The notes: generated by a model not told the origin, from the sequence alone. Positions 1-5,186 are shown, counted from the first letter of the stretch. The stretch is 7,541 nucleotides of DNA from Chloroflexota bacterium (GCA_023380675.1 JAMCRS010000068.1:1-7541), one strand, 5' to 3'. Numbers and translations are program-made.

Positions 1-2
1 CC

Positions 3-1712
3 GCGGACAACCCTTCCGAGGCGCTGAATTCCCTCGCCGCATCGGTCAACCGCTCTTTCAATCTGGAAGGAATCCTCGGCGATGCGCTCGGGCAAACGCT
101 CGAGACGATCGGTATGGAATACGGCGCAGCGTACCGGCTGGAATCCGGAGAGTGCGGTCCGGGCGACGGCCGGCCCGAGCCGTGCCTGAATCCGCTGGTC
201 TATTGGGGATTGTCGGACGAATTTGTCGAGCGGGCCGGGGTCTCGCTACTGCGAGCGAGCCCGGCCTCCGTCGCCGCGGGTACGGGCCAACCGTTCATCT
301 GGCAGCTCGACGGCTCTTCGCAGCAGTTCGAAATGGCCGATGCGCTGTTTCGCGAAGGTGTCCGGCAGCTCGTCGCCGTGCCGCTGGTCGCCAAGGCGAG
401 CCTGGTCGGCGCGCTGTACCTCGCAACCGCAACACCACGGACGTTCTCGCCGGAACAGCTGTCGCTCCTCTCCGCGATCGGCCAGCAGGTCGGCGTCGCC
501 GTGGAGAACGCGAGGCTCTACAAAGCCGAGCAGGAGCGGCGCGAGGAGGCGGAGCGGCGCCGTCAGGTCGCCGAAGCCCTTCGGGAGATCCTCGCAGTGC
601 TGAACTCGACGCGGTCGCTGGAAGATATCTTGACGCACATCGCCGGTCAGGCGCGGCGCTTGTTGGGAAGCGATGCGATCGCGCTGTTTCGCCTCGACGA
701 GGAAAGCCAGACACTCAGAATAAGCGCCTCGGAAGGGTTGTCCGCGGAGCTCGCGTCGAACGTGGTCGTACCGCTGGGCAAAGGCGCAGTCGGCCGCGCG
801 GCGCTGGAGCGCCGGCCCGTGATTCTCGACGATCCCGCGTCTCTCTTGGCAGAGCTAGCCGCCTTTCCGATCGATTCCCGGGCCCGACCGGACGTCGAGC
901 ACATGCTCGCGGTATTCAAAACCCTGGTGGGCATCCCGTTGATCTTGAAGAGCGAAGTGTACGGCGCGATCGCGCTGTACTATTCAGGGTCGCGCCAATT
1001 CTCTGAGGAAGAGAGTATGTTGGCGGTCACCTTCGCCGACCAGGCCGCGCTCGCCATCGAGAACGCTCGACTGCGCAGTCGCGGTGAGCGCGGGGCGGCT
1101 CTGGCGGAACGGAGCCGGCTTGCGCGCGACCTGCACGACTCGGTGACGCAGTCGCTCTACAGCGTCACGCTGTACGCTGAGGCGGCGGCGCGACTGCTCT
1201 CGACCGGCGATCACGTCCAGGCCGCGAGCCATCTGCGCGAATTGCGCGACACTGCGCAAGAAGCGCTCCGCGAGATGCGACTGCTGATCTTTGAGCTGCG
1301 CCCGCTGGCGCTCGACAAAACTGGGCTCGCGGAGGCGCTCCAGAATCGCCTCGATTCGGTGGAGCTGCGCGGAGGAATCAAGGCCGAGCTCCACGTGGAG
1401 GGAAAAGAGCGGCTGACGCCCCGACTGCAAGAGGAGCTATACCACATCGCCCAGGAAGCGCTCAATAATGCGCTCAAGCATTCCGGCGCCGCCCGCGTCC
1501 GCATCAACCTGCGATTCCTCGAGCAAGCCGTAGAGCTAGAAGTGTGCGACGAAGGCACCGGCTTTGAATTGGAGCAGTCCGTCCACGGCGGGGGCCTCGG
1601 GGTCAACGGAATGAAAGAGCGGGCTCAAAAGATAGGCGGTGCGCTCGAAATCGACAGCGCACCCGGCAAAGGGACGCGGGTCGCCATTCGGGTCCCGGTT
1701 TCGAACGCTTAA
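3..1712 (+). CDS. GAF-GAF sensor histidine kinase, NarX/DegS (HisKA_3) type; 5' end outside the window
   Basis: The frame is open to the left edge, and the 37 codons before the first ATG (114) read like the start of a GAF domain (NSLAASVNRSFNLEGILG), so the gene begins upstream; 569 residues are visible. Counted from base 3: GAF 1 about 8-172, a charged coiled linker 172-200, GAF 2 about 200-355, then a HisKA_3 dimerisation/phosphoacceptor domain with LARDLHDSVTQ, where His378 (codon 1134-1136) is the likely phosphorylated residue. The HATPase_c domain follows: N-box EALNNALKHS (Asn488/489), G1 box DEGTGFE (from 516) and G2 box GGGLGVNGMKERA. No membrane segment is visible, but the missing N-terminus could hold one. 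The kinase should autophosphorylate and pass phosphate to the regulator 18 bases downstream. The GAF ligand cannot be told from sequence. The family call is firm; the signal sensed is unknown. Confidence 0.93.
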   Translation, partial: ADNPSEALNSLAASVNRSFNLEGILGDALGQTLETIGMEYGAAYRLESGECGPGDGRPEPCLNPLVYWGLSDEFVERAGVSLLRASPASVAAGTGQPFIWQLDGSSQQFEMADALFREGVRQLVAVPLVAKASLVGALYLATATPRTFSPEQLSLLSAIGQQVGVAVENARLYKAEQERREEAERRRQVAEALREILAVLNSTRSLEDILTHIAGQARRLLGSDAIALFRLDEESQTLRISASEGLSAELASNVVVPLGKGAVGRAALERRPVILDDPASLLAELAAFPIDSRARPDVEHMLAVFKTLVGIPLILKSEVYGAIALYYSGSRQFSEEESMLAVTFADQAALAIENARLRSRGERGAALAERSRLARDLHDSVTQSLYSVTLYAEAAARLLSTGDHVQAASHLRELRDTAQEALREMRLLIFELRPLALDKTGLAEALQNRLDSVELRGGIKAELHVEGKERLTPRLQEELYHIAQEALNNALKHSGAARVRINLRFLEQAVELEVCDEGTGFELEQSVHGGGLGVNGMKERAQKIGGALEIDSAPGKGTRVAIRVPVSNA

Positions 1713-1716
1713 CGCC

Positions 1717-1723
1717 AAGGAGG
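1717..1723 (+). promoter_or_regulatory. Ribosome binding site of the response regulator
   Basis: AAGGAGG lies 7 bases before the ATG at 1731, in the 18-base gap after the kinase stop codon. It supports this start and co-transcription of kinase and regulator. Confidence 0.85.
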
Positions 1724-1730
1724 AACAAAG

Positions 1731-2402
1731 ATGACGTCCCCCATTCGAGTTTTGATTGTCGACGACCACGCGATCGTACGCAAAGGGATACGCGCCCTCC
1801 TATCGACGGAACACGATATTCAAGTGGTCGGCGAGGCCGGCGACGGCGCCGCGGCGGTGGCGCAAGTCAAGACGGTTCGGCCGGACGTGATCCTGATGGA
1901 CCTCGTCATGCCCAAGGTCGACGGGATCGAAGCGACGCGCCAGATCACAACGCAAATGCCGGGCGCGCGCATCCTGGTCCTCACCAGCTTTGCGGCAGAC
2001 GACAAGGTCTTTCCGGCGATCAAGGCGGGCGCTCTAGGATACTTGCTCAAGGACACCGGGCCGGACGAGCTGGTGCAGGCGATACATTGTGTCTACCGGG
2101 GTGAACCGTCGCTCGAGCCGTCGATTGCACGCAAGGTGCTCACCGAATTGTCCGCACCGCAGCAAAAGCCGCTCAGCGCCGACCCGCTGACCGAACGTGA
2201 GCTCGACATCCTTCGACTGATCGCTCAGGGACGGAGCAACAAGGAAATCGCGGAGCTGCTGGTCATAACCGAAATGACGGTCCGTACACACGTGAGCAAC
2301 GTGTTGGGCAAGCTTCACCTTGCGAGCCGGACCCAGGCCGCGCTTTACGCGCTGAAGGAGGGCCTCGCGTCTCTCGAGGACGTTCCGGGCGCGCAATCCT
2401 GA
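1731..2402 (+). CDS. NarL/FixJ-family response regulator (receiver + LuxR-type HTH)
   Basis: A 223-residue, full-length two-domain regulator. Receiver domain about 5-122: acidic pair Asp11-Asp12 (VDDH), phosphoacceptor Asp57 (VILMDLVMPKVDG), conserved Thr85 (VLTSF) and Lys107 (LLKDTG). A linker rich in Gln/Pro (141-150) joins it to a LuxR-type helix-turn-helix of about 60 residues (153-212), with LTERELDILRLIAQG, SNKEIAELL and the recognition helix TVRTHVSNVLGKL. It should be a cytoplasmic transcription factor that dimerises and binds DNA when Asp57 is phosphorylated by the kinase encoded just upstream. The ATG is preceded by AAGGAGG. Targets are not known. The direct repeat downstream (2437-2468) is one possible nearby site, but that is inference. 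NarL-type regulators pair with HisKA_3 kinases as a rule, which agrees with the gene order here. Confidence 0.96.
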   Translation: MTSPIRVLIVDDHAIVRKGIRALLSTEHDIQVVGEAGDGAAAVAQVKTVRPDVILMDLVMPKVDGIEATRQITTQMPGARILVLTSFAADDKVFPAIKAGALGYLLKDTGPDELVQAIHCVYRGEPSLEPSIARKVLTELSAPQQKPLSADPLTERELDILRLIAQGRSNKEIAELLVITEMTVRTHVSNVLGKLHLASRTQAALYALKEGLASLEDVPGAQS

Positions 2403-2436
2403 TCGAACGCCGGCTGCTGGCAGCATGGGACGCGTG

Positions 2437-2468
2437 GATGCGCTTTCCCGCGCGATCGATGCGCTTTC
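2437..2468. repeat. 11-base direct repeat with 21-base period
   Basis: GATGCGCTTTC occurs at 2437-2447 and again at 2458-2468, so the copies are 21 bases apart, about two helical turns on the same DNA face. CTGACA, five of six bases of a -35 box, starts at 2471, directly after the second copy. A -10 box at proper distance is poor (GATCAC at 2495-2500). The arrangement would suit two bound regulator molecules next to a promoter, but that role is inferred. Confidence 0.45.
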
Positions 2469-2565
2469 GCCTGACATTTGTTTTGGGCACGTCCGATCAC
2501 ACCAATGCTCCGCGCGCCGCGCTCCGTCGTCGGCTGGCCGTGCACCCCCGCAAGGGAAACATAAA

Positions 2566-2703
2566 AGCCGCACCTTGTCGGTCAAAAATGGCCGACACGG
2601 CTCTGGCGATGACCCCCGGGGAACCACGGCGCATACCACAAATGCTGTAGGCGACTGCTACACAGAATGTAGTACGAGACCGTGACAAACGCGGTCTTTT
2701 TTT
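2566..2703 (+). ncRNA. Candidate structured RNA or leader ending in an intrinsic terminator
   Basis: Several hairpins follow one another. A 9-pair stem with one G-U pair and an AAAA loop lies at 2576-2597. An outer AGCCG/CGGCT stem (2566-2570 with 2598-2602) encloses it, leaving a one-sided bulge at 2571-2575. A short CCCC/GGGG stem is at 2614-2621, a CTACA/TGTAG hairpin at 2658-2672, and the terminator at 2676-2703. This density just before a clean terminator suits a small RNA or a regulated 3' UTR of the two-component operon. It matched no riboswitch class I could recall by its core motifs. It could equally be an ordinary 3' UTR in GC-rich DNA. Confidence 0.3.
2676..2703 (+). terminator. 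Rho-independent terminator
   Basis: An 8-pair stem (2677-2684 with 2690-2697, one T-G wobble) closes an ACAAA loop and runs straight into seven T residues (2697-2703). This is the best terminator in the window. It ends transcripts from the kinase/regulator operon or from a separate RNA, and insulates the downstream gene pair. Confidence 0.88.
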
Positions 2704-2719
2704 GTTGTCGGCGATTCCT

Positions 2720-2748
2720 AATTGAGCGGATGACGAACCCGCTCAATT
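2720..2748. promoter_or_regulatory. Perfect 10-base inverted repeat, candidate operator or hairpin
   Basis: AATTGAGCGG (2720-2729) and CCGCTCAATT (2739-2748) are exact inverted copies around the 9-base loop ATGACGAAC. It lies 17 bases past the terminator, in the AT-richer part of the intergenic region, about 200 bases before the next start codon. It is followed by CTGTTATGTTTTCG, which is rather T-rich, so a second weak terminator is also possible. A related hairpin with an ATGACG loop stands at 4594-4609. Operator function is inferred from position and symmetry. Confidence 0.5.
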
Positions 2749-2887
2749 CTGTTATGTTTTCGTTACAGAGTACAGTATTCCATCGAACATCCGTCTCGAT
2801 GCGGCCAAAAAGATCGCCGCGGCGCGAATCGTCGAGATGGAACAACTGCTCGACCTGTTCGAGAAGGAAACGTTCGGCTGCTTTTAG
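2726..2887 (+). pseudogene. Start-less 53-codon open stretch, possible gene remnant
   Basis: The frame is open from the TGA at 2723-2725 to the TAG at 2885-2887, but has no ATG, GTG or TTG until the ATG at 2837, 16 codons before the stop. From about 2799 the third codon positions are mostly G or C and the peptide is helical and charged (LDAAKKIAAARIVEMEQLL), as in a real protein. After the stop, another frame continues with LLLAERAQLQSVSGG (from about 2874), as though a frameshift had split one helical protein. No family is recognised. Chance is a fair alternative in so short a stretch. Confidence 0.2.
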
Positions 2888-2944
2888 CGGAACGCGCGCA
2901 ACTGCAAAGCGTGAGCGGCGGATGCCTAGTCCAAGGACCAATCG

Positions 2945-3274
2945 ATGAAGATTCTGGCTCTGGGGTCCGATACCCCAGGAGTTGCGACCGAGCAATTCGC
3001 GCCTTACCTCAAAGCCGAAGCGGCACAGGTGTGGCAGTTGTACCAGGGCGGGGTGATCCGAGAGATGTATTTTCGCGCAGACCGTGACGACGCCGTGCTG
3101 TTGCTCGAATGCGCCGACGCCGACGAGGCCCAACGGCTGCTCGGCACGCTTCCGCTGGTGAACCAGGGCCTCATATCGTTCCAGTACGTGCCACTCAAGC
3201 CGTACGCGGGAATTGCCCGCCTATTCGGGAGCCTACACGTCGACTCAATCGAAACACAGGAGGTCGAGCCGTGA
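2945..3274 (+). CDS. Small ferredoxin-like (muconolactone isomerase-like) protein, dimeric alpha-beta barrel type
   Basis: A 109-residue soluble protein with no signal peptide. Its pattern fits the dimeric alpha-beta barrel fold of muconolactone isomerase-like and YciI-like proteins: a first strand (MKILALGS), a helix with PYLKAEAAQVWQLYQ (19-34), strands GVIREMYFR and AVLLLEC (36-58), a helix ADADEAQRLLGTLPLV, and a last strand GLISFQYVPLKPY. Proteins of this look are often annotated only as hypothetical, and the substrate or ligand cannot be read from the sequence. The start has AAGGA (2933-2937) 7 bases upstream. Its TGA overlaps the GTG of the peptidase gene by four bases (GTGA), so the two are translationally coupled and probably act together. 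Confidence is good that it is a gene and moderate for the fold; the activity is unknown. Confidence 0.8.
   Translation: MKILALGSDTPGVATEQFAPYLKAEAAQVWQLYQGGVIREMYFRADRDDAVLLLECADADEAQRLLGTLPLVNQGLISFQYVPLKPYAGIARLFGSLHVDSIETQEVEP
3258..3264 (+). promoter_or_regulatory. Ribosome binding site fixing the GTG start of the peptidase
   Basis: AGGAGGT sits inside the end of the preceding gene, 6 bases before the GTG at 3271. The frame stays open further upstream to an ATG at 3109, but that start would overlap the upstream gene by 166 bases and lacks such a site. The GTG is therefore preferred. Confidence 0.8.
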
Positions 3275-4476
3275 GCCAAGTCGAGGGAAGAGCGACGCGG
3301 CACCTAGATCGCCTGTGCACGCAGATCGGATCGCGGCCGTTGGGATCAGCGCGGAATCGAGAGGCGGCGGAATATATCCAGCAGGTCATGTTCAAGGCCG
3401 GGCTCGAGTCCGAGGCGCAGTACTTTGCGTGTCCGCAGTGGGAGGACCGGGGGACGCGACTGGAGCTGGGCGGGACGCGCTACGTTGCGGCTGCCAACAC
3501 ATTTTCCCCCCCGTGCCGAGTCGTCGCGCGACCGGCATTTGCCGGCGCGTTAGCGGAATTGCGTGTCGTCGACCTGTCCGGCCACATCGCGATCCTTTAC
3601 GGAGATCTCACGGCCGGGAACGGCTTTTCGTCCAAGAGCGCATTCCATATCCCTGAGCGCGACACAGAGATTCTCCGGTTGCTTGAGGAAAAAAAGCCGG
3701 CCGCAGTCATTACCGTCCACCCGCACACGGGGTCGCTTCAGCGGCTCATCAGCGACTGGCAGTTTTCGATACCTTCGGCGACCGTGCCGGCGGAGGTTGG
3801 TCTTGTCCTTCTGCGCAAGCCGGACCAGCCGCTGCAGCTCCACATCGATTCCCAGCGAAAGGAAGCGCAGCCCTGCAACGTCGTCGGCAGAGTGGGCAAG
3901 CTGGAGCGACGGATCACACTGTGCGCGCATTTCGATACTGTGTCCGATACGCCGGGCGCGATCGACAATGGCTCCGGCATGGCCGCGCTCCTTACCCTCG
4001 CGGAAACTCTCGCTCGCAAGCCTCTCCACGTTGCCCTGGAATTCATCGCACTCAACGGGCAAGAAAACGGCGGGGTCGGCGTCGCCGAATACCTGCACAG
4101 CCAGGCTAGCAATCTCGACGGGATCGTCGCCGCCATAAACCTGGACGGAGTGGGCCAAATGCTGGGCCCCAATACGATCGCGACGTTTTCCGATTGTGCG
4201 AGTCTCTCGGACGAGATCGCAGCCGTGATCGGCAATCACCCGGGCGTCGTGCCGGTCGATCCCTGGCATGAAAGCGATCACACAGCCTTCGTCCGCCACG
4301 GAATACCCAGCATCGCCGTCAGCTCGTCTGGCGTTGCGAACGTGATGCATCTGCCGAGCGACACGCTGGACTGGCTCAACGTAGCCAAGGTCGAGCAGGT
4401 CGTTCATCTGGTGCAGGACATCATCGCCCGGTTGCAGGACAAACCGACCGGCTGGTGCCGGCAGGGAACGTGCTAG
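3271..4476 (+). CDS. M28-family zinc metallopeptidase-like protein with Glu-to-Gln at the general-base position
   Basis: From the GTG start it has 401 residues, no signal peptide and no membrane segment, so it should be cytoplasmic. The N-terminus (HLDRLCTQIGSRPLGSARNREAAEYI) is typical of M28 peptidases. A segment of about 80-190 resembles an inserted PA-like domain. Predicted co-catalytic zinc ligands, by comparison with Streptomyces griseus aminopeptidase: His220 (CAHFDT), Asp232 (GAIDNGSG, 12 residues on as in the model), Glu265, Asp292 (NLDGVG) and His360 (VMHLPSDTLDW). The HESDHTAF motif lies at 333-340. In the usual Glu-Glu or Glu-Asp pair, the first Glu is the catalytic base; here it is Gln264 (ALNGQENGG). 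It may thus be a weak or inactive hydrolase, a binding protein, or use another base. It is coupled by a GTGA overlap to the small upstream gene. The family call is firm; the substrate is unknown. Confidence 0.9.
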   Translation: MSQVEGRATRHLDRLCTQIGSRPLGSARNREAAEYIQQVMFKAGLESEAQYFACPQWEDRGTRLELGGTRYVAAANTFSPPCRVVARPAFAGALAELRVVDLSGHIAILYGDLTAGNGFSSKSAFHIPERDTEILRLLEEKKPAAVITVHPHTGSLQRLISDWQFSIPSATVPAEVGLVLLRKPDQPLQLHIDSQRKEAQPCNVVGRVGKLERRITLCAHFDTVSDTPGAIDNGSGMAALLTLAETLARKPLHVALEFIALNGQENGGVGVAEYLHSQASNLDGIVAAINLDGVGQMLGPNTIATFSDCASLSDEIAAVIGNHPGVVPVDPWHESDHTAFVRHGIPSIAVSSSGVANVMHLPSDTLDWLNVAKVEQVVHLVQDIIARLQDKPTGWCRQGTC

Positions 4477-4542
4477 CATACGAGCGAGCGCGGCGGCCCC
4501 GGACTGGTACTTTTTAGTGAGGGTGTCTAAGCATAAAGTGAC

Positions 4543-4576
4543 ACGAGACCGTCTCTTAGGGCGGTCTCGTTCGTTT
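4543..4576 (+). terminator. Terminator hairpin after the peptidase gene
   Basis: A perfect 9-pair stem (4543-4551 with 4562-4570) closes a 10-base loop and is followed by TCGTTT. The T tract is short, so termination may be less complete than at 2676. The stem shares ACGAGACCGT and GCGGTCT with that earlier terminator. A second small stem, GTGTC/GACAC (4523-4527 with 4540-4544), lies just upstream and overlaps it by two bases. Confidence 0.65.
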
Positions 4577-4593
4577 AGCGAACTCATTCGTTT

Positions 4594-4623
4594 TGCCGAT
4601 GACGCGGCAGCCCGATTCTGTTA
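4594..4623. promoter_or_regulatory. Hairpin with ATGACG loop plus ATTCTGTTA, second copy of a leader motif
   Basis: TGCCG (4594-4598) and CGGCA (4605-4609) pair around the loop ATGACG, and ATTCTGTTA follows at 4615-4623. In the region before 2945, GATGACG and ATTCTGTTA occur with the same 10-base gap (2729-2754). Here the receiver gene starts 39 bases later. It may be a promoter or regulator site shared by the two transcription units. No standard -35/-10 pair fits well. Confidence 0.4.
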
Positions 4624-4662
4624 ATCTGAGGTCGTGGTCGATATCATAACGAAGGTCGATGA

Positions 4663-5046
4663 GTGAAAAAACGGCTGCGGATCATCGTCGCCGACGATCA
4701 GACGAGAACACGACAAAGCATGAAGGCGTTGTTCGATACGTGTCCCCAAATCGAGGAGGTCATCGAAGCCGCCGACGGAGGCGAGGCATTCCGTTTGTGT
4801 GCCGAATGGAAGCCGGACCTGGTGCTCATGGACGTGCGCATGCCGGAGATCGACGGTTTGGCGTCTACGCGCATGATCAAAGCGCAAATGCCGCAGGTGA
4901 GGGTGATCGCCCTATCGATGTACCCCGAGTATCAAGCGCTCGCGCTGGCGGCCGGTGCCGACGGATTTGTCGCCAAAGGGGAACCGCTCGAGCGCTTGTT
5001 GGACTTGCTCGTCGATATTGGGAACGCTAACTCAAAGGAGGAATAA
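4663..5046 (+). CDS. Stand-alone receiver-domain response regulator (CheY-like)
   Basis: A 127-residue protein made of one receiver domain: acidic pair Asp11-Asp12 (VADDQ), phosphoacceptor Asp57 (LVLMDVRMPEIDG), Ser85 (ALSMYPE) and Lys105 (VAKGEPLERLL). All residues needed for phosphotransfer are present. The sequence resembles receivers of NarL/FixJ regulators, but no DNA-binding domain follows, only a short tail (NANSKEE). It should act by protein contact or as a phosphate sink. The start is the GTG at 4663 with AAGG 7 bases before it. The ATG four bases upstream (4659) opens a different, Arg-rich frame lacking receiver motifs. No kinase gene lies next to it; the kinase at the left edge is a possible but unproven partner. 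It converges on the ATPase operon. Confidence 0.92.
   Translation: MKKRLRIIVADDQTRTRQSMKALFDTCPQIEEVIEAADGGEAFRLCAEWKPDLVLMDVRMPEIDGLASTRMIKAQMPQVRVIALSMYPEYQALALAAGADGFVAKGEPLERLLDLLVDIGNANSKEE
5034..5041 (+). promoter_or_regulatory. Strong Shine-Dalgarno before a seven-codon mini-ORF
   Basis: AAAGGAGG ends 8 bases before an ATG (5050) and overlaps the last codons of the receiver gene. It is among the best ribosome sites in the window, yet the reading frame it serves is only seven codons long. Confidence 0.5.
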
Positions 5047-5049
5047 CCA

Positions 5050-5073
5050 ATGACTGGAACCAAGAAGAAGTAG
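5050..5073 (+). CDS. Seven-codon mini-ORF (MTGTKKK), possible leader peptide or gene remnant
   Basis: An ATG 8 bases after AAAGGAGG opens a frame of seven codons ending in three AAG lysines and TAG. The junction resembles that between the kinase and regulator genes: both have GAACGCT, then AAGGAGGAA, then ATGAC within about 35 bases. The mini-ORF may therefore mark the start of a gene that was lost. Nothing recognisable follows before the hairpin at 5127. A translated short peptide is possible but not shown. Confidence 0.25.
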   Translation: MTGTKKK

Positions 5074-5126
5074 GCGCCTTCCTCGCCTCGATACGCTGAA
5101 CGAAATCCAGTTGCCGCAATTTCAAT

Positions 5127-5156
5127 CGAGCCGCTCGGCATCCGCCGGGCGGCTCG
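5127..5156. terminator. Strong hairpin between convergent genes, likely bidirectional terminator
   Basis: CGAGCCGC (5127-5134) pairs with GCGGCTCG (5149-5156). Inside, a T-G wobble and CGGC/GCCG continue the stem to a four-base ATCC loop, giving 13 pairs. It lies between the receiver gene and the oppositely oriented ATPase subunit D gene, the usual place for a shared terminator. Neither side has a long T tract (TTCC on the plus strand, ATTGAAATT on the minus strand), so efficiency is uncertain. Confidence 0.65.
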
Positions 5157-5186
5157 TTCCGTCAGCGTCGCCGTTTGTCGCAACGG

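Larger units (their letters stand above)
2403..2944. other. 542-base intergenic region with structured elements, no convincing protein gene
   Basis: Between the regulator stop and the next start codon there is no ORF with a good start, ribosome site and protein-like composition. The left part (2403-2560) is GC-rich and holds an 11-base direct repeat. The middle (2566-2703) folds into several hairpins and ends in a strong terminator. The right part (2704-2830) is distinctly AT-richer, as expected of a promoter region, and carries a perfect 10-base inverted repeat. A 53-codon start-less open stretch (2726-2884) lies near the right end. The region probably both terminates the two-component operon (or a separate RNA) and controls the downstream pair of genes. 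No -10/-35 pair could be assigned with confidence. Confidence 0.6.

Noticed and set aside
2604..2630. Hammerhead-like segment (GCGATGA, CCCC/GGGG stem, GAAC)
   Set aside because: The invariant hammerhead core needs CUGANGA and GAAA; both differ here, and no matching stems I and III were found.
2034..2639. 201-codon open frame on the minus strand
   Set aside because: It overlaps the DNA-binding half of the response regulator antisense and has no family motif or good ribosome site.
2425..2685. 86-codon open frame on the plus strand after the regulator
   Set aside because: No Shine-Dalgarno before the ATG, no domain, and it ends within the terminator stem. The region looks structural rather than coding.
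2682..2948. 88-codon open frame on the plus strand before the small gene
   Set aside because: It starts inside the terminator loop region, is rich in Arg and Ser, has no ribosome site, and its frame lacks the GC-rich third positions seen in the neighbouring frame.
3109..3270. N-terminal extension of the peptidase to an upstream ATG
   Set aside because: It would overlap the upstream gene heavily, adds Arg-rich sequence foreign to M28 proteins, and ignores the AGGAGGT properly placed before the GTG at 3271.
3550..4587. 345-codon open frame on the minus strand
   Set aside because: It is antisense to the M28-type gene, has no recognisable domain and low-complexity Arg/Asp-rich composition, and runs through the terminator hairpin. 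A by-product of high GC content.
4659..5030. ATG-started frame overlapping the receiver gene
   Set aside because: The product is Arg-rich with no motif, whereas the GTG frame four bases later gives a complete receiver domain.
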